Assembly (NCBI GenBank): GCA_040081715.1
Contig: JBEBFY010000006.1
Location: forward strand, 1-64,000
Direction of reading: 5' to 3'
Length of the DNA stretch: 64,000 nt
From: CANKJK01 sp040081715
GTDB lineage: Bacteria; Acidobacteriota; Vicinamibacteria; Vicinamibacterales; UBA2999
Of this stretch, positions 25,949 through 35,563 are shown piece by piece (the first letter of the stretch is position 1; each line of letters opens with the position of its first letter). A program made the translations under genes and the position numbers. The notes beneath the pieces were generated by a model. It was not told where the DNA came from. It searched no databases and was given only the letters and a program-made list of their open reading frames with translations.

Positions 25949-27352
25949 CTAGTCCTCGACGACGTGTGTGGCGAAGATCTGCCGGTAGTCGTGCCACTTG
26001 CGGTCGTCGAACCGCGTGCCATCGAGGCAGTCGACGGCCGCATAGGCCATGAACAACGCATGATGCGTGTTGTCGTGCGCGAAGAGCCCCTGGCGTCCGT
26101 AGACCAGCATGCCGGGGTGCGACGACGCCCACCGATCGAGTACGCCGAACGGGTGCTCGTAGCCGGTCAGGTAGATCGGATACGCCTGGGGCAGATGCCG
26201 GATGAGCACGGCGACGGGCTCGGCCGGGAACGGGATGCCGGCGGCGGCGACGTCCGTCGCCATCTGCCGGGCCATCGTCGCCTCATCGGCGGTCCAGATA
26301 CTGTCGCCGACAGTGCAGGGGTACTCACCGCACAGCACCGTTGTTCCGCGCGGCTCGGTCGAGCGGAAATAGTTCTTGGGTTCCGAAAGCCGCGTGAGGC
26401 GGATGTGCTCTTCGGGAAAGTAGTGCGCGTCCGTCGTCGTGTACTGATCGACCGGCAGCTGCACGTAGACGAGCACCATCGCCCGGTACTGGATGGCGCG
26501 GGCCGCGGCCTGGACGTCGGGCCCGGCGGCGGGATGGGTCATGCCGGCAAGGACCGGAATGGGAATGGTCGACCACACGTGGTCGGCATCGATGACGCGG
26601 GTGTCTCCCGCAGTTGAGACCGTGACGCGCCACCTGCCGGTGGCGTCGTCGCGTTCGACGCGTGACGCCGTCGAGCGAAGCGCGATCTCCGCTCCCAGGG
26701 CCCGGGCCTCGTCGGCGTAGCGTCGCGAGATCTGGCCGTAGCCCTCGCGCATGTAGTAGTAGTGCCCCTTGCCCACCGGCTTTACCAGACGCCTCAGCAG
26801 CTTCGCGATGCTTCCCGCAGTCACGCGTTTGCGAGCCTGGATCGCCGACAACTCCTCGGCTTCGCGGCCCCACATCTTGCGGGCGTACGGGAAGTAGAAC
26901 CCGTGGCTCATCGTCGGGCCGAGATTGGCGAGGAGCACTGAGGCAAAGGAATCGGCGCTGCTCTTGCGTGCGAGCTTCGTCGTGACGGCGTCAGCGGCGA
27001 ACCTGAGCGCAAATCCCTTGTCGAGGCGCCGCAGCAGGTCCAGCGGCTTGATCGGAAAGTGGAGCCAGCGATTTCTCAGCAGGATGCGACCGTGCCTCGC
27101 GAAATCGCCGAAGTCGGGGCCGAGCATGTGCTGGATGTCGGCTAGGATGTCCGGCGCCACAGTGTGGTGCAGGCGATGGCTGCCGAAATCGAGCCACTGT
27201 CCCCCCCATTGGAAGCTGCCGGCATTGCCGCCGACGACATCCTGGGCCTCGATGAGCGAGACCGTCGCCTTGCCGGTGCGGCGCAGCTGATACGCAGCAC
27301 CGCAGCCGGCGGGACCGCCGCCGAGCACGACGACGTGCGGGAGACCACTCAC
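25949..27352 (-). CDS. FAD-dependent oxidoreductase, UGM/protoporphyrinogen-oxidase-like
   Basis: The 467-residue protein starts with the FAD-binding dinucleotide motif VVVLGGGPAGCGAAY (residues 7-21), then VVGGNAGSFQWGG and FGSHRLHH, which are typical of amine-oxidase and UDP-galactopyranose-mutase-like flavoproteins. Further marks are PYARKMWG, GYGQISRRY and near the end YGRQGLFAHDNTHHALFMAY. Relatives in glycan loci act as sugar mutases or redox enzymes on lipid-linked sugars; which applies here is not clear. The GTG start overlaps the stop of the chimeric gene at 27349 as GTGA. A second, more distant member of the same broad family lies at 33517. Confidence 0.75.
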   Translation of the reverse strand: MSGLPHVVVLGGGPAGCGAAYQLRRTGKATVSLIEAQDVVGGNAGSFQWGGQWLDFGSHRLHHTVAPDILADIQHMLGPDFGDFARHGRILLRNRWLHFPIKPLDLLRRLDKGFALRFAADAVTTKLARKSSADSFASVLLANLGPTMSHGFYFPYARKMWGREAEELSAIQARKRVTAGSIAKLLRRLVKPVGKGHYYYMREGYGQISRRYADEARALGAEIALRSTASRVERDDATGRWRVTVSTAGDTRVIDADHVWSTIPIPVLAGMTHPAAGPDVQAAARAIQYRAMVLVYVQLPVDQYTTTDAHYFPEEHIRLTRLSEPKNYFRSTEPRGTTVLCGEYPCTVGDSIWTADEATMARQMATDVAAAGIPFPAEPVAVLIRHLPQAYPIYLTGYEHPFGVLDRWASSHPGMLVYGRQGLFAHDNTHHALFMAYAAVDCLDGTRFDDRKWHDYRQIFATHVVED

Positions 27353-27915
27353 TGCCGGGCCCAGGCCGGAAGTCGTGTCGGCTCTGCATTGATTGTGATG
27401 GCGCCGGCCGACGGCATGACGACGACCATTCGGCCATCCTGGTTCTCGAATGCGAGCGGCCGCACATCCCGCTCGTCGGCGCTGGCGGCAACGCGGACCG
27501 CGCCTTCGCGGACGTGGCGGAAGTACTGCTTGAGACCGGCCAGTGTGCTGTTTCCCTTGACCTGCGGTGCATTCCGGCCGCGGTCCTGAATCACTTGCCA
27601 GGCGCTGCCGTCGTCAGCCTTGAGCGGAACGGCCAGGGCGAACTGCTCCCACGAACCGGCGTATCCGAATTCGATGTCGTCATGGAGGGTGTGGTAGCCG
27701 CAGCCAATGTGCTCAAGCATCGCTCCCGGAACTTCCAGGCCCCGTGCCCCCGTTCCATCCGTCGAGCCATCGTCCACGACAATGACCTCGCTCGTGAAGT
27801 CGAGGCCCGCGAGCACATCGTGCACGCGCGAGAGGGTGCGCTCGATACCTTCGATCTCATTGTAGGCAGGCAGGATCAGCGCGAGTTCCGGCGGCCCAGC
27901 CTCAGGCGTTGGCAT
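27349..27915 (-). CDS. Chimeric protein: truncated GT2 N-terminus joined to glycosidase-like C-terminal segment
   Basis: The first 60-75 residues are a clear GT2 start (LALILPAYNEIEGIERTL, VIVVDDGSTDGTG). Around residue 75 the GT2 pattern ends and the rest (FGYAGSWEQFALAVPL, GLKQYFRHVREGAVRV, RPLAFENQDGRMVVVM) looks like the C-terminal beta-sandwich of GH30-type glycosidases. The GT2 catalytic part is incomplete, so glycosyl transfer is unlikely. The frame is intact for 188 residues and ends in a 4-bp overlap with the next gene, so it may persist because it drives translation of the flavoprotein gene. GH30 resemblance is from memory of the family and moderate. Confidence 0.6.
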   Translation of the reverse strand: MPTPEAGPPELALILPAYNEIEGIERTLSRVHDVLAGLDFTSEVIVVDDGSTDGTGARGLEVPGAMLEHIGCGYHTLHDDIEFGYAGSWEQFALAVPLKADDGSAWQVIQDRGRNAPQVKGNSTLAGLKQYFRHVREGAVRVAASADERDVRPLAFENQDGRMVVVMPSAGAITINAEPTRLPAWARQ

Positions 27916-28105
27916 GTGTATGCGAATCCACTTTCTGCTTCGAGATCAACGATTCCTTTAACCCGCAACACCTCATGGTACTCAAAGTCCGGTCGTGCTA
28001 CGGTTTGCCGGAACCTCGGGTGGACCCACCTCATCGTGAGCGAGGCGTGGGCGCCACCCGGACCGTTCCAGCGCGCACCCTGCCCTCCCTGCCGACAGCG
28101 TCGTC

Positions 28106-29915
28106 ATGAACTTTGCGTCAGCGATGGGTGGCCCCCTCATCGTGAGTGGACTGGTTGTCGCCCTGGCCGCAGGTTCCTGGATCGCGATCAGTGAGTTAAG
28201 ACAGGCCGGAAACCGCGCACCGGCAGAAGAGGAGCAGCAGCCGTCTGCGGGCGCCCTCAATCGGACATGGACTGCGCTTCTCGTTCTGGCTCTCGTTGTT
28301 GGCACCTTCGTTCGTGTCACCGGCCTGGACGCGAAAGGTCTCTCGCACCCCGAAGCCTACATCCCGGGGATCGATCTTCCCGAGGGATTATCGGAACCGC
28401 CGCCGCGGCATGCCTTTGTCGAGACGGCGGTGTGGCACTTCCGTTTCGAGCCCCATCCCTTCGGCTATTACCTCGCGATGCAGGCGTGGACGAGAGTGTT
28501 CGGGGCGAGCCTGACGTCCATCCGGGCGCCGAGCATGCTTTTCGGCGTCTTCTCGATCTTTCTCATCTATCGAGTGGAAGCGTTGGCGTACGGCCCGCGA
28601 GTCGGCGTCGTGGCGGCTGGGCTGCTGTCGCTCCACGGCTTCCATGTCTTCTGGAGCCAGGCCGTACGAATGTGGGTTCCGGGCGCCTGTCTGGGACTGC
28701 TGTCGACCTGGCTGCTATTGGAGATGACTCGCGAGCGTCGACCCCACCCGGGTCTTGAGGGGGCGTATGGGCTTACGACAGTGGCGGGCGCGATGACCAT
28801 CGAGTTCTACTGGGTATTGCTGTACGTCCAGATCCTCTGGACGGCGCTGAGCCATCGGCAGACGTCGAGCCGGATTCCCCGGGCGGCCGTCATGCAAGCG
28901 CTCGCGTTCATGCTCTCGGCTCCCATGCTGTCGCACGGGATGATGCTTGGGCGTCAGGGGGCCGCTCCTCCCCCCTCACTCGAGTTTCTCCGTGACTATG
29001 GTCTTCTTCGGCTTCCTCTTCCAGCATGGCGCGTTCGACGGGCATTCCTTCAAGATTCCGATGGCGGTATCGATGGCCGTGTTGGCGGCCAGTATCCCGT
29101 TTATCGTGCTCGGACTGCGTGTCAGCGCAAGGGAGGATGTTGCAGAACAGGCCCAGCCCGCATCGATGTGGCCGCTTGTGCTTTGTGCGGGCGGCATGCT
29201 CATGGTGATGCTCGGTATCGCAGGCATCTCTGAGACGCGCTACGAAGCACTGGTGGCACTGAGCGTTCTGCCGCTGCTTGCGCTGTCCATTCCCTTCGCG
29301 GCTGGATCTGTAATCCCTATCCTGAGCAGAATCGCGCCTTTGGCTGATGGTCGCGTGCAACGGCTCCGCATGCGTGCGACGCTGATTCAGCTTCTTGCGT
29401 GTGTGCCCACGCTCATCATCTTCGCCGCTTCCTACAAACTGTCGCTCACAGCGCCGCGCGCGTTCGTGGTGTTTGTGCCGTATCTCCTCATCGTGATCGC
29501 CGCGGGGGCGGTTGCGATTTCCGGCCGTCGGCTCGTAGCCGCCGGGATTGCGATTGTGCTGGTCACCCTGTTCTCGGTGAGCGCGGTGGTCCTGCGAAAC
29601 ACACCGGTCTCGCCTCGGGACTACCAAGGCCTGTCACGAGCGATCAACGCCAGGCTGCAGCCTGGCGACCTCATCTTCACCCGGCGCAGCCACTGGGCCT
29701 ATACGCCCGTCTTCTACTACCTTGATCACGACCGCCTTGTCGCTGAGGACTTCATCGACGCTCTGCGCACGGCGCCTCGGTCAAGAGTGTGGGTGCTGTC
29801 TTTCCTGCGGGAGCCACCGACGGACGAAATGGCGGAAGCCCTCTCTGGCTATCAGATCGCGGGCAGGACGACCGCGCTGAATGCCGAAGCAGTGCTCTAT
29901 CTTCCAGCGCGATAA
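28106..29915 (+). pseudogene. GT39-like membrane glycosyltransferase with one frameshift
   Basis: Two overlapping frames together give one membrane protein of about 600 residues. The first frame (28106 to about 29000) has two N-terminal helices, THE loop HPEAYIPGIDLP and HPFGYYLAMQAWTRVFG, as in ArnT-like proteins. After LEFLRDY the family sequence continues in the next frame (VFFGFLFQHGAFDGHSF) to 29915, with a soluble tail (PRDYQGLSRAINARLQPGDL). The shift fits one extra G at 29000, within a GG pair. It could be a real mutation or a sequencing error. The gene is divergent from the minus-strand operon starting at 27915 and convergent with the YfhO-like gene. Confidence 0.75.
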
Positions 29916-29971
29916 CTTGTGCGAGAGCGCCTGGCGCGTTCCCGGCGATCGCACGGGAACGCATGCGAGGA

Positions 29972-31864
29972 TCACATGCACGCCAGAGCCAGCCGACTCG
30001 CGCTTCGCAGGACCCCTGGTTCACCAGCGCTCCATCGTACCAGGCGTCCCGACATCTGAGCCCAGCAGATGGCCGCCCCAGCCGCGAGACTCAGGCAGGA
30101 GAGGGTCAAGCCCACGAGAAAGCTCCAGGGCAGGTATTGAAGGTGCACCGCGTACGACCCTATCTGCGTCAGCCGAAGCGCCAGCAGGCCGTTCCGGTTG
30201 AACAGCCCGCCCCGACCCGCGTGCCAGTCCGGGTGATGATTTTGGTTGATCACCAATGTGCCAGGCGCAGCGACATCGACCAGTGCCGTAATCTCGTTGG
30301 CTTTAATCGTCACGGCCTTGACGTGGCTATGGGAATCCAGGAAGAAGGCCTCGCCGCGATACTCAGGATTGGGCAGATACGTGTTCTCGGTGTCGACCAG
30401 GTACTTCGGGATCGCATTTGTCCGCAGCGGGACGCCTGTGTACCAGTCAAGCGTGCCGATGTTGCGCAGAACGTTGAAATACCCCACGGCGCGAGACTGA
30501 TGCATGCGCGTGAGCGGGAGAGGCGAGCCGCGGACGTTGAAGAACTCGCCTGGCGGCAGCGGTTCCTCGTAAGACGCCTCGAAGGTGTAGGTGTCGCTTT
30601 GGATCGCTGTCATGCGGGGATACAAGACCGATTCGGCCGCGATCAACACGGCAATCGCGCTGGCGATTGGCAGCCATCGCCCCGGCAGCTTGCGCAGCCA
30701 TGACACCGCCTCCCCGGACAGCATCGCAAGCGCGAACACGATCGGGAAGCTGAAGTACTTAGCAGGGTTCCAGATGGCGCTGAAGATCGGCAGACTCCGC
30801 ACCAGGCCGAACAGGTCTACTGGCGCGTGAGCCGCCAGTGCGAGCCAGGCGAACAGGCCTATCGTGACTACCCACGGCAGGGCCTTTCGCCACGAGACGA
30901 CGGCCACCATGCCAGCCAGGATCACGGGCAGCGCGCCTACTGTGGTGAGCCCGATCTCGCCATGCCACCCGGTCGCCTCGGCGACCAGATCACCCGCGCT
31001 GTAGGACGCCAATAACCCGTAGCCCTTGGAGTAGGCAAGGTATGACCTATGGGTCAGGCGGCCGCTCACGCGGAGCAGTTCGACCGCCGGAAGGATTCGC
31101 GCCATTCCAATAGCACAAGCGGCCACCGTGCCGACCACGAGCATCTTGAACGGGCGCAGATTGAAGCGGCGCCGCTCGTCCGGCGGCCCAAACAGGCGGA
31201 TGCCGGGAAGAGCACCTACCAGACACAGCACTGCAAGGCAAAAGAGCGCCATGAGAGCCGTCAGCTTCCCGTCCGATAACATCACATAGATCAGCAGCGA
31301 CAAACCCAGCAGTGCGATCTTCCGGCCTCGGGCCGCCAGGCCGATCAGGAGTAGGCAGAGCGGTAGAAAGGCCGCGTACACCTCATTCGTATTGCCTCCC
31401 CGAATCCTGAGCGGCACGAACAGGCTTGTGCCGAACACCAGCCCAGACCACAGCGACCCGAACCAGGAGTACTCGAGCACAGATCGGGCCAGCGCATAGG
31501 CAGAAAGCGCACCCACGAGCAGGGCCAGGAAGCCAATCATCTTCAGGCCAGCCACCGCGCCGAAGGGGACCGACAACACCACCAGCGGGTTGAGCGTCGG
31601 ATCCTCGGGGTCGCCGAGGGTCGGAAAACCGCCGCCGAACCGCGCTGACCGCAACGGCAACGCGTGGTCGTCCACGAGGCTCTTTCTGACGGCTTCGTGG
31701 CGGGACGCGTACTGGAGGAAGTCCGCGTTGAGGTTGAGACGCCCGCCCGAGGTCAGGATGGGCAGCGACGCCACAGTGACGACCGCAGCCAAGATGCCAC
31801 ATGCCAGCCAGTCAGACCCGCTTACAGTCGCGTTACGACGCCAAGCAGCTATTCGGACGCGCAT
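29972..31864 (-). CDS. YfhO-like polytopic membrane protein
   Basis: The 630-residue protein has about 12-13 membrane helices and a long soluble C-terminal region. The segment LNADFLQYASRHEAVRKSL, FGGGFPTLGDPEDPTLNP, and NQNHHPDWHAGRGG near the end are the signs of the bacterial YfhO family, which includes Gram-positive proteins needed to add sugars to teichoic acids and is placed among GT-C-like proteins. Its work here is presumably glycosylation or transport of a surface glycan. It lies alone between convergent and upstream minus-strand genes; the next gene upstream starts 125 bp away. Confidence 0.75.
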   Translation of the reverse strand: MRVRIAAWRRNATVSGSDWLACGILAAVVTVASLPILTSGGRLNLNADFLQYASRHEAVRKSLVDDHALPLRSARFGGGFPTLGDPEDPTLNPLVVLSVPFGAVAGLKMIGFLALLVGALSAYALARSVLEYSWFGSLWSGLVFGTSLFVPLRIRGGNTNEVYAAFLPLCLLLIGLAARGRKIALLGLSLLIYVMLSDGKLTALMALFCLAVLCLVGALPGIRLFGPPDERRRFNLRPFKMLVVGTVAACAIGMARILPAVELLRVSGRLTHRSYLAYSKGYGLLASYSAGDLVAEATGWHGEIGLTTVGALPVILAGMVAVVSWRKALPWVVTIGLFAWLALAAHAPVDLFGLVRSLPIFSAIWNPAKYFSFPIVFALAMLSGEAVSWLRKLPGRWLPIASAIAVLIAAESVLYPRMTAIQSDTYTFEASYEEPLPPGEFFNVRGSPLPLTRMHQSRAVGYFNVLRNIGTLDWYTGVPLRTNAIPKYLVDTENTYLPNPEYRGEAFFLDSHSHVKAVTIKANEITALVDVAAPGTLVINQNHHPDWHAGRGGLFNRNGLLALRLTQIGSYAVHLQYLPWSFLVGLTLSCLSLAAGAAICWAQMSGRLVRWSAGEPGVLRSASRLALACM

Positions 31865-31989
31865 TCGAGTACATCTTCATAAGGCGCGCGTCCGCCGCCG
31901 TCTGGTAAACGCGGGTTCGCCTGTTCAATCGATGAAGGGGTTCGTCTCCTCATGAAGGTACGCATTGTAATACCGGGTAAGGTGGCCGC

Positions 31990-33087
31990 TCAGAGGCGCG
32001 GCGCGGCGACGCCGACACGCGGCGGATCCCACGGGTTTGCAGGGAGCGCTCCCGGCAGGGCGATGCCGATCCGTTTCCCGGCCCAGAGCGTCGTCCCCAC
32101 GACAAAGGAGACGCCGTTAGTCAGGTGGTGGAGGATATGAAAGGGAAACCACCGCAGGGCGAATGTGAAGCCTCTCTTGCGGGAGAAGAACTGGTAAAAC
32201 GGGCGGTCGAGAAACCAGAGGGCCGCCAGCGCCAAGGGCACGCCCGCCAGCAGCCGCGGCCACCGCCACGCGCCGACGAGACAGGCCACAAGCAGATACG
32301 CCACCACGACGCACGTCCGGTACGCGACGGTCACGTTCAGATCATTGCGCATGCCTCCGTATCGATACATCAGCTGGATCCACGGCACGCCGCGGTCGCG
32401 AACGTCTGCGATGACCGACGATCGGAGCGTCCACCGCTTGAGGTGCTTCCCCTGAATTGTCGGATCGAGCACGATGCGATGGCCGGCTGCGAGGATGCGG
32501 TAGCCAAGGTCGATATCCTCCACCGAAGGACGTTCGAACCGCTCGTCGAATCCGCCGACCGCGCGGAATACGTTGCGGCGCACTGCTCCCAACCCCGCCC
32601 AGAAGGTTGCGGCATCGCGGCTTGAGCGCTGGTGGGTGAAGGCATGCGCGAGGTTGCGGCACTGCGAGAGGAACGCCGGATGGGCCGGCTCCTCGTCGTA
32701 CGCGCCAAAGACGGCCGAGACCTCGGGCTCTGCGACGAGCACGGTCGCCATGCGCGCGAAGGCCTGTTCGCCGGTCACGACGTCGGCGTCGATGAACACG
32801 ATCACGTCGCCTGAGGCGGTCTCCGCGCCGCGGTTACGGGCGACGGCCGGTCCCCGCGGTCCATCAATCGCCAATAGCCGCGCACCGGCTTCGGCGGTCG
32901 TCTCCCGCGGATCGTTCACAGCGCCGTCGGCGACGACGATCACTTCGCGCAAGTCCGCGGAGCTGGCAAGAGCCCGGCCGGCGGCATTCACACCCTCAAG
33001 ACAGCGCTGCAGTTGCGCCAGGTCGCGATGAAAGGGAACGACGACCGAGAGGCTCAGCGTCACGCGATCGTGCCGGTCACCCAGCAT
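31990..33087 (-). CDS. GT2 family glycosyltransferase with C-terminal membrane helices
   Basis: From the ATG at 33087 the product has 365 residues. It opens with LSLSVVVPFHRDLAQLQRCL, followed by VIVVADGAVNDP, ARNRGAETASGDVIVFIDAD with the metal-binding acidic motif, and FERPSVEDIDLGYRI with the ED motif of family 2. Two to three hydrophobic segments follow from about residue 250. The reading frame stays open up to 33336, but that extension has no GT2 features. RBS-like sequence is not obvious; a GTG a few codons on is possible. The 287 bp up to the next plus-strand gene form a divergent control region in which I see no other feature. Confidence 0.8.
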   Translation of the reverse strand: MLGDRHDRVTLSLSVVVPFHRDLAQLQRCLEGVNAAGRALASSADLREVIVVADGAVNDPRETTAEAGARLLAIDGPRGPAVARNRGAETASGDVIVFIDADVVTGEQAFARMATVLVAEPEVSAVFGAYDEEPAHPAFLSQCRNLAHAFTHQRSSRDAATFWAGLGAVRRNVFRAVGGFDERFERPSVEDIDLGYRILAAGHRIVLDPTIQGKHLKRWTLRSSVIADVRDRGVPWIQLMYRYGGMRNDLNVTVAYRTCVVVAYLLVACLVGAWRWPRLLAGVPLALAALWFLDRPFYQFFSRKRGFTFALRWFPFHILHHLTNGVSFVVGTTLWAGKRIGIALPGALPANPWDPPRVGVAAPRL

Positions 33088-33373
33088 GGCACGTGCGGCA
33101 ACCCCGAAAGGACATCCTCCAGACTGTAGCCCGCGCGGCACGGTATCGCCATACTGATTCTCAGTCCGGGTGTTCGTTGAAACATCTAGAATGCCCGGAC
33201 ACGCGCGCTCGACGATCCCGGGGCGATGGCTTTCCGAGGCAGAGCGTCTGGTTGGCGGAGAATTCGGCCAGTGCAAGTGACGTGGTTCTGCATGACCGCG
33301 CGCCGCTGAGGCCACGGGCTTCGGTCGCGGGCCCACGCAGCTCGAGCGACGCGGTAGGATACCAACGGCAGGA

Positions 33374-33520
33374 ATGGTGACACTGGTTGAAGAAGGTCAA
33401 TGGGAAGACTGCTTTCGCTCGGCGCTGCGGCGCGACGGCGTGGCGTTGACCTGCCGGCGAGACGGCGCGGCGCTCGGCTACGAGGCATGCCCCGGCGACG
33501 CGTTGCCCAGGGTTGAATGA
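33374..33520 (+). CDS. Small 48-residue ORF coupled to the flavoprotein gene
   Basis: An ATG at 33374, preceded closely by GGCAGGA, opens 48 codons ending in TGA at 33518-33520, which overlaps the ATG of the flavoprotein gene (ATGA). The peptide starts MVTLVEEGQWEDCF and has three cysteines (residues 13, 27, 39) and many arginines. I recognise no family. It could be a leader peptide that couples translation, or a remnant of a longer gene. Confidence 0.4.
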   Translation: MVTLVEEGQWEDCFRSALRRDGVALTCRRDGAALGYEACPGDALPRVE

Positions 33521-35025
33521 GCGCCGACGCGTCACAGCCCGCACCCCCGCGCACGGTGGCGCCGCTCAAGGCGGGCGACCGTGTCGTGATCATCGGCGCC
33601 GGGCCAGCCGGCCTGACTGCGGCGTACCTGCTCGCCAAGGCTGGGGTCCGCCCAACGGTCCTTGAAGCCGACGACATGGTTGGCGGCATTTCCAGGACAG
33701 CGCAGTACAAGGGCTACCGGTTCGACATCGGAGGCCACCGGTTCTTTACGAAGATCGAGCCGGTGCAGGCGCTCTGGGAAGAGATTCTCGGGGACGAATT
33801 CATCTCGGTCCCCCGACTCTCGCGCATCGTCTACAACGGCCGCTTCTTCGACTATCCGATCAGGGCCGTGAACGCGCTGAAGGGGCTCGGACCGATCCAG
33901 GCGATCCTGATCGTCCTGAGCTACGTGAAGTGGCACTACCGTCCGTACCCAGTTGAAGACACCTTCGAGCACTGGGTCACCAACCGGTTCGGGAAGCGCC
34001 TCTATGAAATCTTCTTCAAGACGTACACCGAGAAGGTGTGGGGCATTCCCTGTACTGAGATCCGCGCCGAATGGGCCGCACAGCGCATCCAGGGGCTCTC
34101 GCTCGCACGCGCGATTCTCACGGCCACCTCCCTCAACCGGCGCTCCACCGCGATCAAAACGCTGATCCACGAGTTCCGGTATCCGCGCCTGGGCCCCGGC
34201 CAGATGTGGGAACGGTGCCGCGACCGTGTGGAGGCCCTGGGGGGCGAAGTGCTCATGCGACACGAAGCGCGAAAGATCGAACTGCGCGATGGGCGTGTCG
34301 TGGCGGTGCGCGCGCAGACGCCGGAGGGCGAACGGCGGTTCGAGGCCGATCACGTCATCTCCACCGCGGCGGTGCGGTCGCTGATTCGCGGCCTGGAGCC
34401 GGACGGGGCGGACGTGCCTCCCCAGGTCCGGGAGGCTGCCGAGGGCTTGCGCTACCGCGACTTCGTGGTGGTGGCGCTCATCCTCAATCGGGAAGAGCTG
34501 TTTCCCGACAACTGGATCTACATTCACACGCCTGGCGTCGGGGTCGGTCGCATCCAGAACTTCAACAACTGGAGCCGCGCGATGGTGCCCGAGCGCGGCA
34601 GGACGTGTCTGGGCCTCGAGTACTTCTGCTTCAAGGGCGACGGCACCTGGGAGCGGAAAGACGCCGCACTCATTGCCGACGGCGCTCGCGAGATCGAGCA
34701 GCTCCGCCTCGCGCGTGCCTCCGATGTTGTCGACGGCACGGTAATCCGTGTGCCGAAGGCGTATCCGATCTACGACGTCGCCTATCGGGGACATCTCGAC
34801 GTCATTCGCGGCTTCATCGATCCGATTCCGAACCTCCATACCGTGGGCCGCAACGGGATGCACAAGTACAACAATCAGGATCACTCGATGCTTACCGCCA
34901 TGATGGCGGTCTGGAACATGCGGGGAGCGGCGCACGACGTGTGGGCCGTCAACACTGACTTCGAGTACCACGAGGAGCAGAGGCTCGACGAGGGGCGTCC
35001 AATTGCGGAAGACGCGCTGGCGTAG
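33517..35025 (+). CDS. NAD(P)/FAD-dependent oxidoreductase, UGM-like
   Basis: The 502-residue protein has the dinucleotide-binding motif VVIIGAGPAGLTAAYLL (residues 23-39), then LEADDMVGGISRTAQYKGY and FDIGGHRFFTKIE, the typical start of protoporphyrinogen-oxidase/UDP-galactopyranose-mutase-like flavoproteins. Middle marks are TYTEKVWGIPCTEI and FRYPRLGPGQMWERC; the end has NGMHKYNNQDHSMLTAM, which closes the FAD site. Proteins of this type commonly sit beside GT2 and GT-C genes in bacterial glycan loci, and this gene is divergent from a GT2 gene. The exact reaction is unknown. It differs clearly from the relative at 25949, so the two probably act on different substrates. Confidence 0.8.
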   Translation: MSADASQPAPPRTVAPLKAGDRVVIIGAGPAGLTAAYLLAKAGVRPTVLEADDMVGGISRTAQYKGYRFDIGGHRFFTKIEPVQALWEEILGDEFISVPRLSRIVYNGRFFDYPIRAVNALKGLGPIQAILIVLSYVKWHYRPYPVEDTFEHWVTNRFGKRLYEIFFKTYTEKVWGIPCTEIRAEWAAQRIQGLSLARAILTATSLNRRSTAIKTLIHEFRYPRLGPGQMWERCRDRVEALGGEVLMRHEARKIELRDGRVVAVRAQTPEGERRFEADHVISTAAVRSLIRGLEPDGADVPPQVREAAEGLRYRDFVVVALILNREELFPDNWIYIHTPGVGVGRIQNFNNWSRAMVPERGRTCLGLEYFCFKGDGTWERKDAALIADGAREIEQLRLARASDVVDGTVIRVPKAYPIYDVAYRGHLDVIRGFIDPIPNLHTVGRNGMHKYNNQDHSMLTAMMAVWNMRGAAHDVWAVNTDFEYHEEQRLDEGRPIAEDALA

Positions 35026-35184
35026 CCATGCGGACTGGGGTCGACCTGTCGCGCCGGACGCTGCGGCGCCCGATGGTAGAGTGTGGGGCCGAGCGGTTCG
35101 ATGGCCGCATCAAGGGCAGGCACGCGTTGCGGCGGGTGCGGAGGATGCCGAGGGCTTCACAGGTGGGCCGGGAGTAGAGGCGCG

Positions 35185-35553
35185 ATGATGGCTCCGCAAA
35201 CCGACGATGGGACCAGTGACCCAACGACCCTCGCGTTCGCCCCGATCCACAAACTGGCTCTCGGGGTCTCGGTGGGGCTGGTGGCCGGGTTCCTGATCTT
35301 CGCCCTTACGCTCGGGTACGTCGCGCTTCACCCAGGGGATGGGGGGTATCTGAGGCTGCTGGACCAGTATTTCTACGGCTACACGGTTTCGCCGGCCGGT
35401 GCATTGGTCGGCCTCTTCTGGGGCTTCGTCACCGGCTTCGTGGGGGGCTGGTTCCTCGCCTTCCTGCGCAACCTCGCCATCGCCGTGATCATCTTCGCGT
35501 TCAGGACCAAGGCCGATCTCGGTGAAACCAAAGACTTCCTGGATCACATTTGA
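35185..35553 (+). CDS. Small two-helix membrane protein, paralogue of the next gene
   Basis: The 122-residue product has a short polar start, one membrane helix (LGVSVGLVAGFLIFALTLGY), a loop with LLDQYFYGYTVSPAG, and a second helix (GLFWGFVTGFVGGWFLAFL). The start is one of two neighbouring ATG codons (35185 or 35188). I know no function. The loop and second helix match those of the protein encoded at 35564, which begins 10 bp after this gene ends, so they are an old tandem duplication likely to form a pair. The 160 bp before it hold nothing that I recognise. Confidence 0.7.
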   Translation: MMAPQTDDGTSDPTTLAFAPIHKLALGVSVGLVAGFLIFALTLGYVALHPGDGGYLRLLDQYFYGYTVSPAGALVGLFWGFVTGFVGGWFLAFLRNLAIAVIIFAFRTKADLGETKDFLDHI

Positions 35554-35563
35554 GGCTCAGGAG

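Noticed and set aside
33093..33380. 95-codon frame in the divergent region
   Set aside because: No recognisable features; composition of a shadow or chance frame.
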